Below are positions 1-8,086 of a DNA stretch of 64,000 nucleotides, piece after piece. The stretch spans positions 8,412 through 72,411 of the forward strand of contig JBHICC010000007.1 of NCBI GenBank assembly GCA_046759385.1, given 5' to 3'. Every line of letters begins with the position of its first letter. The stretch's first letter is position 1. The position numbers and the translations under genes were made by a program. The notes beneath the pieces are model-generated. The model saw nothing but the letters and a program-made list of their open reading frames with translations. It did no database searches and was not told the origin of the DNA. Source of the stretch: JBHICC01 sp046759385 (GTDB lineage: Bacteria; Pseudomonadota; Gammaproteobacteria; Acidiferrobacterales; SPGG2).

Positions 1-707
1 GCTATGACCAGCTGGTGCATGACATAGTCGTTCAGGATCTACCGGTGTTGTTCGCAATCGACCGTGCCGGGGTAGTAGGGCCGGACGGCGCCACACACAA
101 CGGTAGCTACGACCTGTCCTATATGCGCTGCCTGCCGAATATCGTCCTGATGGCGCCTGCTGATGAAAATGAGTGTCGCCAGATGCTTTACACGGGCTTC
201 CAGCTCGACCAGCCTGCGGCCGTTCGTTATCCGCGTGGAAGGGGCCCGGGCACTGCCGTCGAAAAAGCGATGAAGGCCTTACCCATCGGAAAGGCGGAGG
301 TGCGCCGACAAGGCAAAGAGATCGCGATCCTGGCGTTCGGCGCCATGCTCACCCCGGCGCTAGAGGCAGCCGCTACGTTGGACGCGACCGTCGTCAACAT
401 GCGATTCATCAAGCCGCTCGATGAGGCACTGATCCTAGAGCTTATGGGTACGCACAACCTTCTGGTCACCGTTGAGGACAATGTTATAGAGGGTGGCGCC
501 GGTAGTGCGGTAAACGAATGTCTTGCGGCCAATCAGAAGCTGGTTCCGGTGTTGAACCTAGGGCTCCCCGACAGTTTGATTGAAACAGGCTCGCGTGAGG
601 AAATGCTTGCGGAGGGCGGACTCGATGCTGCGGGTATTCTCTGCGCTATCGAAAAACGCTGCCGTTCACGCGTCGCGCCCAAGACCATTGCAGCGGCGTC
701 AGAATAA
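1..707 (+). CDS. dxs: 1-deoxy-D-xylulose-5-phosphate synthase, C-terminal part
   Basis: DXS condenses pyruvate and glyceraldehyde 3-phosphate, using thiamine diphosphate, to start the MEP isoprenoid pathway. Only about the last 235 residues are present; the gene begins left of the window and the open frame runs in from base 3. Visible are the end of the central transketolase-like domain (FAIDRAGVVGPDGATHNG, then MAPADENE and RYPRG) and the C-terminal transketolase domain (VVNMRFIKPLD, then VEDNVIEGGAGSAV). The stop at 705-707 overlaps by nine bases the 3' end of the convergent membrane-protein gene. ispG, a later enzyme of the same pathway, lies just beyond on the other strand. Identity is secure. 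Confidence 0.96.
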   Translation, partial: YDQLVHDIVVQDLPVLFAIDRAGVVGPDGATHNGSYDLSYMRCLPNIVLMAPADENECRQMLYTGFQLDQPAAVRYPRGRGPGTAVEKAMKALPIGKAEVRRQGKEIAILAFGAMLTPALEAAATLDATVVNMRFIKPLDEALILELMGTHNLLVTVEDNVIEGGAGSAVNECLAANQKLVPVLNLGLPDSLIETGSREEMLAEGGLDAAGILCAIEKRCRSRVAPKTIAAASE

Positions 708-1379
708 CTGGGTGAGGCGGCCCGCTAGTTCGTGAAAAAGGTCGCGGCCTACGACGGCATTGTAGAAGGTTGTACCTAATAGAGCATGCGACAGTGCGAT
801 CGGAACGATAGCGCGGTCGCGAAGATAAGAATTACTCCAGACAATCCCTCCGGCAATCGTCAACAAACTTACCGGAACATCGGGTAAATGTACTAGACCG
901 TAGCCGACGCCGTTCAATGTTGCCACCACAACGGGCGGCACCGGCAACAATAGGCGCAACCGGCCCAATAGGTAGAATTGAAAGATCGTCTGTTGTAGCA
1001 GTGCCCATGGCACGTAGATCGACAGCGCAAGCAGTAGACTCGCCCAGCTAAGCTCGTGCCCCCGCCAGTACCCCCACACGAGAAAAGCGGCAACGATCGG
1101 TAACGTCAGGATAGACATGGTTAGCACGGCGCGGCGCCAGCGTACGGCTTTGGGTTCCGTGGGCACTCCCCAGATCTGCCGCGTTCGCTTTGCGGTTAAC
1201 ACTATGTAGCTGAGAAATAGCAGCGCCGTGCCGCTGTACAGACCTATCCCGCGTGGCGCGAAATATAGGAAGATCGGCGTAAGTGTGACGATGATGCTGA
1301 GCTCGATGGCAATTCGCTTTTTCAACGATACCATCACGTCGGAGGTGTGCACGGACAAAGAACGCCCCCAATCAAGCAC
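699..1379 (-). CDS. CPBP-family (Rce1-like) membrane protein with altered active site
   Basis: 226 residues with about six to seven hydrophobic segments. The arrangement matches the CPBP/CAAX glutamic intramembrane protease family: a first motif near residues 129-134, a His in GYGLVHLP (H164) and a His in ALSHALLG (H198). In the family the first motif is normally EExxxR, with the glutamates activating water. Here it is QQTIFQ, so both glutamates are replaced and proteolysis is doubtful. The chosen start is a GTG at 1379 with a weak ribosome site, and an in-frame ATG at 1334 is possible. It sits between convergent dxs and co-directional ispG. Family placement is fairly sure; function is unknown. 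Confidence 0.75.
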   Translation of the reverse strand: MLDWGRSLSVHTSDVMVSLKKRIAIELSIIVTLTPIFLYFAPRGIGLYSGTALLFLSYIVLTAKRTRQIWGVPTEPKAVRWRRAVLTMSILTLPIVAAFLVWGYWRGHELSWASLLLALSIYVPWALLQQTIFQFYLLGRLRLLLPVPPVVVATLNGVGYGLVHLPDVPVSLLTIAGGIVWSNSYLRDRAIVPIALSHALLGTTFYNAVVGRDLFHELAGRLTQLF

Positions 1380-1403
1380 TGGGCGCGCCAGAATAGCACA
1401 GCA

Positions 1404-2579
1404 TTAAGCGTTGTCCGATGATCGTCTGTCGATCAGCGCGTCGAGCTCCTGTTTGAGCTTAGGAAGGATCTCATCGTAGCGGTACGCGCCGACATGCTCG
1501 CCACCGCGTTTGAGATTCACGAACCTGGGTCCACACCACAAACCTAGATCGGCATCGTCCGTCTCACCCGGACCATTAACCCGGCAGCCCATGACTGCGA
1601 TAGTAATTGCGTGTTCCGTTGCGTATCGTGTCATTTCTTTAACTTGTTGGGCTAGATCGATGAACGCTTCGTTCTCCACGCGTGAACAGCTCGGACAACT
1701 TATGATATTCAACGCCTTTCGCCCGTAATCGACGACACTGCGCACGCGCCCGGCGGCGATATCAGCGAGTATCTGGCGGCCTGTTTGGATTTCCTCGCCC
1801 TTGCGATCGTTCGGCAAAGTCAACGAAACCCGGATGGTGTCACCGATGCCGCGGCTAATGAGTTGTTCAAACGCGATCCGTGTTTTGATCACGCCGTCCG
1901 GCGGCATACCCGCTTCCGTCACCCCGAGGTGTAGCGGGACATCCGGCCGCTCTTTTGCGAAGCGCTTGTTGACCTCAATGACTTTTGCCGGGTCGGAATC
2001 CTTGAGTGATACGCAATAACGCGTGAAACCGAGCTTGTCGAGTAGTTCGCAGTGATCCAGTGCACTCTCAAGCATCGGTGAGATGGAATCGCCGTCGGCA
2101 TATTTCTCAACTTTTTCCGGATCAACCGAGCCGCAGTTGACGCCAACTCGTAACGCGCAGTCGTGCTCCCCGGCGACGTCTACAATGAACTTGACTTTGT
2201 CGTGCCACGGCTTGGCACGCTCATGGTGATACAAATGCCCTGGGTTATAACGGATCTTGTCGACATGCGCCGCCGCATCGCGCGCAAGACGGTAATTCTC
2301 TTGCAAATCAACCGAAAGGTTGGCAGATGTCTTGGCGCGTATTTGGCTCAGCGCACTGACGTCTTTTCGGTTGTCGCAGGCGATGCGAATCACGTCCGCC
2401 CCTGCGGCCACTAGATCTTCAACTTGTGATGCGGTGGCGTCTATATTCTGCGTCCGCGTTGCGCACATGCTCTGGACCGCAACCGGATGGCCGTCACCAA
2501 TCGTGGCCGAACCAATGCGGATTGCACGTGTTGGATTACGTGGTAGCTGCACAGTGTAACCTCGGTGGTAGTGACTCAA
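1404..2579 (-). CDS. ispG: 4-hydroxy-3-methylbut-2-en-1-yl diphosphate synthase, atypical subfamily
   Basis: IspG reductively converts methylerythritol cyclodiphosphate to HMBPP with a 4Fe-4S cluster, the penultimate MEP step. The 391 residues hold an N-terminal TIM-barrel (VQSMCATRTQNIDAT, IRYNPGHLY, LRVGVNCGS) and the cluster domain, with cysteines at 295 and 298 (SCPSCSR) and 332 (GCRVNGPGE) and the conserved E339. Details differ from E. coli type IspG: an insert after the NPG motif, VENEAF after the cysteine pair, and a GLWCGPRFVNLKRGG tail. This looks like a divergent lineage of the enzyme. It stands alone in the minus direction with a 203-base upstream gap. Function is secure; the subfamily origin is inference. 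Confidence 0.93.
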   Translation of the reverse strand: MSHYHRGYTVQLPRNPTRAIRIGSATIGDGHPVAVQSMCATRTQNIDATASQVEDLVAAGADVIRIACDNRKDVSALSQIRAKTSANLSVDLQENYRLARDAAAHVDKIRYNPGHLYHHERAKPWHDKVKFIVDVAGEHDCALRVGVNCGSVDPEKVEKYADGDSISPMLESALDHCELLDKLGFTRYCVSLKDSDPAKVIEVNKRFAKERPDVPLHLGVTEAGMPPDGVIKTRIAFEQLISRGIGDTIRVSLTLPNDRKGEEIQTGRQILADIAAGRVRSVVDYGRKALNIISCPSCSRVENEAFIDLAQQVKEMTRYATEHAITIAVMGCRVNGPGETDDADLGLWCGPRFVNLKRGGEHVGAYRYDEILPKLKQELDALIDRRSSDNA

Positions 2580-2782
2580 GCGCCGAGCTTGGCGCCCGCC
2601 ACTGCCGGACGCCTAAGCTAACTGTTCTCGAATTGCGACGCAATGCTCGCCAGTCTAAAAACGCGCAGCGCAAAATCCAATGCACGGTACCCCGCGAAAA
2701 GAGCACAACAAAACCACCCGCCCCTAAAACCATCAACACCTGCTAGCCGCGTGTCTTTTGTTCTATGGTCTATAGCCCGCTG

Positions 2783-3418
2783 TCAGCCTGTGGCTGCTGC
2801 ACTTTCGTGTAACGCCGCTTCACGCAGGGCCAAGGTCGGAACCGCACCGACGAGTAAGCGCTTACCAAAGACGAAGGTCGGCGTGCCTGTTGCACCATAT
2901 CTGCCAGCCATAACACGGTTGGCCTGCAAGCGTTCTTCATAGCGCGGCGCTCGCCAAGCACGGTCCATTGTCTGCTCGTGAATACCGACCTCGTCTGCTA
3001 AGCGCCGCAGAACGTCGACGTCGCCGATGTTCTGCGCCTCGCCAAGGTAAGCTTCAAATAAGCGCCGGTGAAGACGATAAAAGGCTGTTTCACCATCCTC
3101 TTTGGCAGCCTCGGACAAAAGTAGCGCTTTATGGGAGTTCGTGGTGAAACTACGCTGCGCAATTGGCAAGCCTTCTTCCTCGGCCATCCGGTACAACGCG
3201 GCCATCATCTGTTGCCAACGCTCGGGGGGATAGCCGAGCTCCGCAACGGGCCGGCCCTCGGGTGGATTGTCAGGATGAATCTCGAGCGCGATCCAATCGA
3301 CTTTTAGATCAAACTCGTCGCGCAGCTGTTCCAAGCGCGCAAAGCCAATGTAACAGAATGGGCAAATATAGTCTGAGAATACACTCACTGAGAGCGGGGG
3401 CCGTTCCATACTGTCCAT
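2783..3418 (-). CDS. DsbA-family (FrnE-like) thiol oxidoreductase
   Basis: 211 residues with the thioredoxin-fold active site CPFC (C19-C22) directly after the first strand (VSVFSDYICPFC), a helical insert, and the cis-proline segment GTPTFVFG (P180). This is the DsbA/2-hydroxychromene isomerase-like FrnE group, usually cytoplasmic. No signal peptide is visible, so a periplasmic disulfide role is unlikely. Two close ATG starts (3418 and 3409) are possible. A 13-base palindrome, TACGCTAAGCGTA at 3418-3430, overlaps the start region. Upstream lies a long non-coding stretch; downstream, 203 bases separate it from ispG. The redox partner is unknown. Confidence 0.88.
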   Translation of the reverse strand: MDSMERPPLSVSVFSDYICPFCYIGFARLEQLRDEFDLKVDWIALEIHPDNPPEGRPVAELGYPPERWQQMMAALYRMAEEEGLPIAQRSFTTNSHKALLLSEAAKEDGETAFYRLHRRLFEAYLGEAQNIGDVDVLRRLADEVGIHEQTMDRAWRAPRYEERLQANRVMAGRYGATGTPTFVFGKRLLVGAVPTLALREAALHESAAATG

Positions 3419-3825
3419 ACGCTAAGCGTACATCCATGAATAGGCCATTGTACCCGATACCGGTAAGCCCCGGCTGAAATGGCCCTCGGCGGGAACTGGA
3501 AAATGGCTGAATCTACGCTATTTTTTAAAGGTGGCTGACGCCGCAGCCGTTCCGGGGGGGCATTCAACACGCCAAGTTTTACCCCGGGCCCAGAGGGGCC
3601 TAAAGGTGCCGTCTGGCGCCCCCTGTCTCTGCCCGCGTCTGTCCCTCGCTAGGAAGGAATAGGAACGAGAGGTTATCGTAACGTATTGTTTACAAAGGAC
3701 TATGATTACACTATCGATCAATCTGGCACGGATCTTGATTAGACTTTCCTGTGTGATCGACCGAAACACGCTGAATGGAACCCCAGCGTGGATCACGAAG
3801 GCGCCAGTCGCCAAGCGAGGGCATT
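3419..3825. other. Divergent intergenic region
   Basis: About 400 bases between the leftward DsbA-like gene and the rightward Sel1-repeat gene. It should hold both promoters. I see the palindrome at 3418-3430 and GC-rich inverted pieces around 3580-3630, but no convincing gene, tRNA or strong sigma-70 promoter. An open frame on the minus strand (3518-3814) has no family features and is not called. Confidence 0.5.
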
Positions 3826-4605
3826 ATGGGCAGACTACAGACACGGACGGTACTGAACGCATTCGAGCGCGATACGCAGGCTAAACGACTAGCCAAGCTA
3901 CTGCTAGTTGGGAGTCTCGTCGCCGGCGCCTATTTGCTCGCACTCCCCTTCAGCCAAGCCGCCCCCACACCGCGGAATCGGGTTAATCTCAGTGCTCCGG
4001 GTTCGCCGAATGAAACCGGTTTAGTTGCGCACCGCTATCGCCAGGTTGAACAAGCAATGTTGCTCGGCGATTACGAACAGGCCCGCCTTGGTCTTATCCT
4101 GTTAGCCGAGCAAGGCCACGTTGAGGCGCAATATCTGCTCGGAATCGCGCACAGTAGCGGGCTCGGTGCCGGCCACGACATGGAACAAGCCGTTCGTTGG
4201 TATCAGAGGGCCGCTGAGCAAGGTCACGTGGATGCCCAGTATAATCTGGGCGTCGCCTACTCTATGGGTACCGGTGTCGACCTTGATGCCACTAAAGCAG
4301 TCAACTGGTGGCACAAGGCCGCTGTCCAGGGCAGCACCGATGCACAGTTCAACCTCGGATTGATGTATGCCCAGGGTGAAGGCGTCACTAAGGACATGTT
4401 GACAGCCCATAAGTGGTGGCTCAAGGCTGCCTTGCACGGCGATCCCGCAGCTCAATACGCCCTTGGCCTGATGTACGTCAGAGGCGACGGCATCGATCAG
4501 GATATCAATGAGGCGGTCAAGTGGTGGTTTCTGTCCGCGAGCCAAGGTTTCGAGCGCGCAAAGGTCGCGCTTGAGAAGCTTAGATTCATCGTCATTCAAC
4601 CTTAA
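3826..4605 (+). CDS. Exported Sel1-like repeat protein
   Basis: 259 residues from the ATG at 3826, which has GAGGG five bases upstream; an earlier in-frame ATG at 3775 lacks a ribosome site. A hydrophobic N-terminal stretch (LLLVGSLVAGAYLLALPF) followed by SQAAP looks like a signal peptide or anchor. The rest is about four Sel1-type repeats of 36 residues, with the pattern A-x-WYQRAAEQGHVDAQYNLG repeated as WWHKAA, WWLKAA and WWFLSA. Such alpha-solenoids bind partner proteins, often in envelope or signalling roles. The specific partner is unknown. The neighbouring CheR-like gene follows 150 bases later on the same strand. Confidence 0.85.
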   Translation: MGRLQTRTVLNAFERDTQAKRLAKLLLVGSLVAGAYLLALPFSQAAPTPRNRVNLSAPGSPNETGLVAHRYRQVEQAMLLGDYEQARLGLILLAEQGHVEAQYLLGIAHSSGLGAGHDMEQAVRWYQRAAEQGHVDAQYNLGVAYSMGTGVDLDATKAVNWWHKAAVQGSTDAQFNLGLMYAQGEGVTKDMLTAHKWWLKAALHGDPAAQYALGLMYVRGDGIDQDINEAVKWWFLSASQGFERAKVALEKLRFIVIQP

Positions 4606-4755
4606 GTCGTTTCCTCTCGAAAATAGACTGCTCCGCTCTGGCGCTGAGCCGTTTGCGCTTGCGCGAGATCTTCTACTCAGCTGCTGCTACGTTCGTGCTT
4701 CTGTCTATCAGGCGACTGTGGCACGATCGTCCGCATCGTTACTTCAAGGCCAACA

Positions 4756-5649
4756 ATGCGCCATGGCATGAATGCGCCCCTTCGTCCTGCATATTTCCTG
4801 GTCAGCGCGCCGAGTCGATCTATGAAAGGCCTCGAGTGCGCTCAATTCTTGCAATGGGCTCTGCCCTGCTTGCGCATGCGGTGGTTAGGTTTTCGTAAAG
4901 TTCGTGGCCAAGTCTGCAAGCGGCTTAAATCTCGATTCGGTGAACTCGCTTTATCTAGCTTCGATGACTACCGCGCCTACCTTGAGCGCCACCCCGATGA
5001 GTGGAAGGTCTTGGACAGCTTTTGCCGGATCACGATCTCGCGTTTCTATCGTGATCGCGCGGTTTACGATTATCTTTTCAATACTCTGCTTCCAGAACGC
5101 CTCGATACGGCGCAGGTGCACGGTGCGCCGCGGCTCTTAGCCTGGAGCATTGGTTGCGCCTCGGGGGAAGAACCATACACGCTTTCCTTAGGTCTGCACT
5201 TGCACAAGAACCTGCCCGACGAACAGCGTTTCACGATTCTTGCTACGGATGTTGATGCCGGCTTGCTAACGCGGGCGCGTGCAGCTTGCTACTCAGCTAG
5301 CAGCATCAAAGACTTGCCCCCGCTTTGGTTGGCGCAGGCGTTCGAGAAGACGGCCCGAGGCGACTACTGGCTACGTCCAAAATTCCGTGAGCATGTCCAG
5401 TTTTTCGAACAGGACATCCGCACTGTGATGCCGGATGGTCATTTCGATTTAATCTTATGCCGCAATCTTGTTTTCACCTACTTTGATCCGAAGTTACAGG
5501 AAGAAGCTGCGCAGGCATTATTGAGGCGATTGCGCGGCGGCGGTGCGCTGATCGTTGGCAAACGCGAATCTTGGCCGCTCTCACCTATGGATCTGGTCTC
5601 AGTCGTACCTGGCCTCGGCATTTATCGTTTGTCCATTAAATCGCCTTAG
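4756..5649 (+). CDS. CheR-type SAM-dependent methyltransferase (orphan)
   Basis: 297 residues. An N-terminal helical part (GFRKVRGQVCKRLKSRF) is followed by the CheR catalytic domain: TISRFYRD, the SAM-binding SIGCASGEEPYTL (131-143), ILATDVDAGLL, and LCRNLVFTYFD. CheR enzymes methylate glutamates of chemoreceptors. There is no receptor, CheB or CheA nearby, so the substrate cannot be assigned from context, and some of these stand-alone relatives may act on other molecules. The ATG at 4756 has AAGG seven bases upstream. The 3' end overlaps convergent pgpA by 14 bases. Confidence 0.86.
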   Translation: MRHGMNAPLRPAYFLVSAPSRSMKGLECAQFLQWALPCLRMRWLGFRKVRGQVCKRLKSRFGELALSSFDDYRAYLERHPDEWKVLDSFCRITISRFYRDRAVYDYLFNTLLPERLDTAQVHGAPRLLAWSIGCASGEEPYTLSLGLHLHKNLPDEQRFTILATDVDAGLLTRARAACYSASSIKDLPPLWLAQAFEKTARGDYWLRPKFREHVQFFEQDIRTVMPDGHFDLILCRNLVFTYFDPKLQEEAAQALLRRLRGGGALIVGKRESWPLSPMDLVSVVPGLGIYRLSIKSP

Positions 5650-6199
5650 CTAGGTAGGCGATAGCATATAGCGCCAACGAAGCGTAGATTCCTGCCAACG
5701 CGTCATCCAGCATCGTACCAAGGCCCCCGCGAATGCGGCGCTCGAGTGCTCCGATCGGAAAGGGTTTGAATATGTCAAAGAAACGAAACAGGACAAAACC
5801 CAAAATCGCCCATACCCAGCCGCTCGGTGCCAAAAACATGGTAATCAAGAACATGGTAATGAGGTATCCGACGATCTCATCCCAAACGATGGCGGGATGA
5901 TCGTAGACTTGAAGCGCTCTTTGGGCGTGTTCACAGATCCAGATCCCAGCGGTGAAAAACAGAAAAACCGTAACCGCGTACCACATAGGTGTGAGCGTCG
6001 TCATAAGCCCATATATCGGAATTGCGACCAAAGTGCCCACTGTGCCTGGCGCGTACGGAACGGCGCCAGCGCCAAACCCGAAGGCGATGATATGAATCGG
6101 ATCCCGCCAGAGACGTGCCGGCAAGCGACCCGCGCGCGAACGTGCCGTAGCTTCCGATCCTTCTTGCGCATGCGGATCACTAGCCGGCAAAGTGATCAT
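5636..6199 (-). CDS. pgpA: Phosphatidylglycerophosphatase A
   Basis: PgpA removes the phosphate from phosphatidylglycerol phosphate at the inner membrane, giving phosphatidylglycerol. The protein has the family signatures GFGAGAVPYAPGTVGTL, WDEIVGY and the C-terminal DDALAG, with about four hydrophobic segments. I place the start at the ATG at 6199, which overlaps thiL by 20 bases; a longer reading from 6268 lies deep inside thiL. It is last in the nusB-thiL-pgpA run, the usual gammaproteobacterial order. A 15-base direct duplication (5835-5845 and 5850-5860) gives the repeated peptide LITMFLITMFL. Confidence 0.92.
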   Translation of the reverse strand: MITLPASDPHAQEGSEATARSRAGRLPARLWRDPIHIIAFGFGAGAVPYAPGTVGTLVAIPIYGLMTTLTPMWYAVTVFLFFTAGIWICEHAQRALQVYDHPAIVWDEIVGYLITMFLITMFLAPSGWVWAILGFVLFRFFDIFKPFPIGALERRIRGGLGTMLDDALAGIYASLALYAIAYLAKAI

Positions 6200-7145
6200 A
6201 CCCCTGGAGCTTTGGTTCACGCGCTCGGCCCTGTTCATCAATGAGGCGTAATCCCAGCGAATCTTCAATGTCGCCGATATGAGTCACACCACACGCCCAG
6301 GCCGCGCTAAGCTGTTGCACTATCGCGGCCTTGCCGACCGGCACCGTGAAGCACAACTCATAGTCATCGCCACTGGCAATGGCTGTTTCCCATCCACCGG
6401 CCCGATCGAAATTGCGACGAAACGCCTGTGACAAAGGAATACGATCAACGTGTACACGCGCTCCGACGCCGCTGGCCTGCAAGATATGGCCAAGATCGGC
6501 AAGCAGGCCGTCCGAGATGTCGATACAGCTGCTGGCCACGTCGCGCAACGCCATGCCCTCGCGTATGCGCGGCATAGGATAGTCGAGTCTGGCAAGGAGT
6601 ACGGGCGCATCCCGCTCGGGGGCTGCCAACACACCGCGTTTATGCAAGAGGGCAAGGCCGGCGTCGCCAATGTTTCCGGTAACGTAAATGCAGTCATGGG
6701 GACAGGCCCCGGAGCGCAGTAACGCCTTCCCCTTTGGTATCACGCCGCCGGCCTGAACACCGATCGCCAACGGGCCGCGCACTGTATCGCCGCCAACAAG
6801 TTGCGCCTGGTACTCCGCGGCTAGCTGAAACAGGCCGTCGCGGAACCGTTCGAGCCAGCCGTGCTCGATCTCCGGCAACGTTAGGTTAAGCGTGAACCAG
6901 GCAGGGGTCGCGGCCATGGCTGCCAAATCACTAAAGCTGACGGCGAGTGCTTTGAAGCCCAGTGAGTGGGGATCGGTGTCTTCAAAGAAATGTGTGCCGG
7001 CAACCAAAACATCGGTCGTTACGACCTGCTGCATGTCCGGCGGTACTGCTATGACAGCTGCGTCGTCTCCGAGGGAAACAACGACGTCATCGCGCGCAAG
7101 TCCCTGTGACGCAAAATAGGTCCGGATAAGATCGAACTCGTTCAA
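6180..7145 (-). CDS. thiL: Thiamine-monophosphate kinase
   Basis: ThiL phosphorylates thiamine monophosphate with ATP to the active cofactor thiamine diphosphate. The 321 residues are full length for the family. The N terminus reads NEFDLIRTYF, followed by the metal/ATP motif SLGDDAAV, then TTDVLVAGTHF, VGGDTVRG and DISDGLLADLGHI, and the C-terminal ASGDDYELCF. The gene overlaps nusB by four bases upstream and pgpA downstream, indicating translational coupling. Its product feeds cofactor to thiamine enzymes such as the Dxs encoded at the left edge. Confidence 0.96.
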   Translation of the reverse strand: MNEFDLIRTYFASQGLARDDVVVSLGDDAAVIAVPPDMQQVVTTDVLVAGTHFFEDTDPHSLGFKALAVSFSDLAAMAATPAWFTLNLTLPEIEHGWLERFRDGLFQLAAEYQAQLVGGDTVRGPLAIGVQAGGVIPKGKALLRSGACPHDCIYVTGNIGDAGLALLHKRGVLAAPERDAPVLLARLDYPMPRIREGMALRDVASSCIDISDGLLADLGHILQASGVGARVHVDRIPLSQAFRRNFDRAGGWETAIASGDDYELCFTVPVGKAAIVQQLSAAWACGVTHIGDIEDSLGLRLIDEQGRAREPKLQGYDHFAG

Positions 7146-7600
7146 GCCGTGGACGTAGAGGCTGTTCGACTGGCCTTGACCTCAGCAGTGCGTAGGTCGA
7201 ATGCAACTTTGTCTAGCACAGCGTTCACGTACCGGTGGCCATGTTCGGCACCGAAGGTCTTTGCGAGCTCTACCGCCTCATTGATTACTACTTTGTAGGG
7301 TATCTCTTGTCGGAACTCAAGCTCGTATGCGCCGATACGGAGGATTGCGCGTTCCACCGGATCGATCTCGTCGAGATCGCGATCCAGGTGCGGAATAAGG
7401 TGATCATCGAGCTCGTGCTTATGTAGCGGAACCTCAGATACGAGCTGATGGAAATACTCTAGATCGACGTCACTCAGCTCGTGATCAAGGCTGAAATGAT
7501 CTTCGATTTCGCCCGGCGGTTGCTGTGTAAGCTGCCATTGATAGAGCGCCTGCACAGCAGCCTGACGCGCCTTATGACGGCTTCCACCAGCCATAATCAT
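7142..7600 (-). CDS. nusB: Transcription antitermination factor NusB
   Basis: NusB with NusE (ribosomal protein S10) binds boxA RNA and prevents premature termination in rRNA operons. 152 residues, all-helical; family motifs RHKARQAAVQALYQWQ at the N terminus, ERAILRIGAYEL in the centre and VVINEAVELAKTFG toward the C terminus. It overlaps thiL by four bases and follows ribH by nine bases. ATG codons at 7600 and 7594 are both possible starts. Confidence 0.95.
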   Translation of the reverse strand: MIMAGGSRHKARQAAVQALYQWQLTQQPPGEIEDHFSLDHELSDVDLEYFHQLVSEVPLHKHELDDHLIPHLDRDLDEIDPVERAILRIGAYELEFRQEIPYKVVINEAVELAKTFGAEHGHRYVNAVLDKVAFDLRTAEVKASRTASTSTA

Positions 7601-7609
7601 CTCTCCTAA

Positions 7610-8086
7610 CTAGGTCTTCAGCTCCTTGATGAGATTAAGCATTTCAATCGCCGCCAAGGCCGCTTCCACGCCTTTGTTGCCGGCCTTGGCGCCGGCCCGT
7701 TCAATCGCCTGCTCTAGGTTGTCCACGGTCAACACGCCAAAGGAGATCGGCGTATCGAATTGCAAGCTCACTTGACTCAGACCGGTGGCACATTGACCCG
7801 CTACATACTCAAAGTGAGGTGTCTCACCGCGGATCACTACCCCCAACGCGATTAGCGCGTCGTATTGACCGCCTGTCGCCATCGCTTTCGCAGCCAATGG
7901 CATCTCGAACGCACCGGGGACACGCACAACCTCGATGTTCGAGATCTCTGTCCCATGACGCACGAGCGTATCAATCGCAGCTTCTAACAAGCGCTCGCCA
8001 ACAAAACTGTTGTATCGACTCAGTACGATACCGAAGCGCGCGCTACGGGCAATCAGGTCACCCGTAAAGCTCTTCGCACTGCTCAT
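7610..8086 (-). CDS. ribH: 6,7-dimethyl-8-ribityllumazine synthase
   Basis: Joins the pyrimidine from the RibD step with dihydroxybutanone phosphate from RibB to give lumazine, the last intermediate before riboflavin. 158 residues with the family landmarks ARFGIVLSRYNSF, VPGAFEMPLAAKAMA, ALGVVIRGETPHFEYV and ISFGVLTVDNLEQAIERAG; the His in PHFEYV is the usual catalytic residue. It overlaps the end of ribBX by four bases (ATGA), so the two are probably translationally coupled. Confidence 0.96.
   Translation of the reverse strand: MSSAKSFTGDLIARSARFGIVLSRYNSFVGERLLEAAIDTLVRHGTEISNIEVVRVPGAFEMPLAAKAMATGGQYDALIALGVVIRGETPHFEYVAGQCATGLSQVSLQFDTPISFGVLTVDNLEQAIERAGAKAGNKGVEAALAAIEMLNLIKELKT

Noticed and set aside
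4102..4599. Minus-strand open frame of 165 codons
   Set aside because: Antisense mirror of the Sel1 repeats; its apparent repeats come from the real gene.
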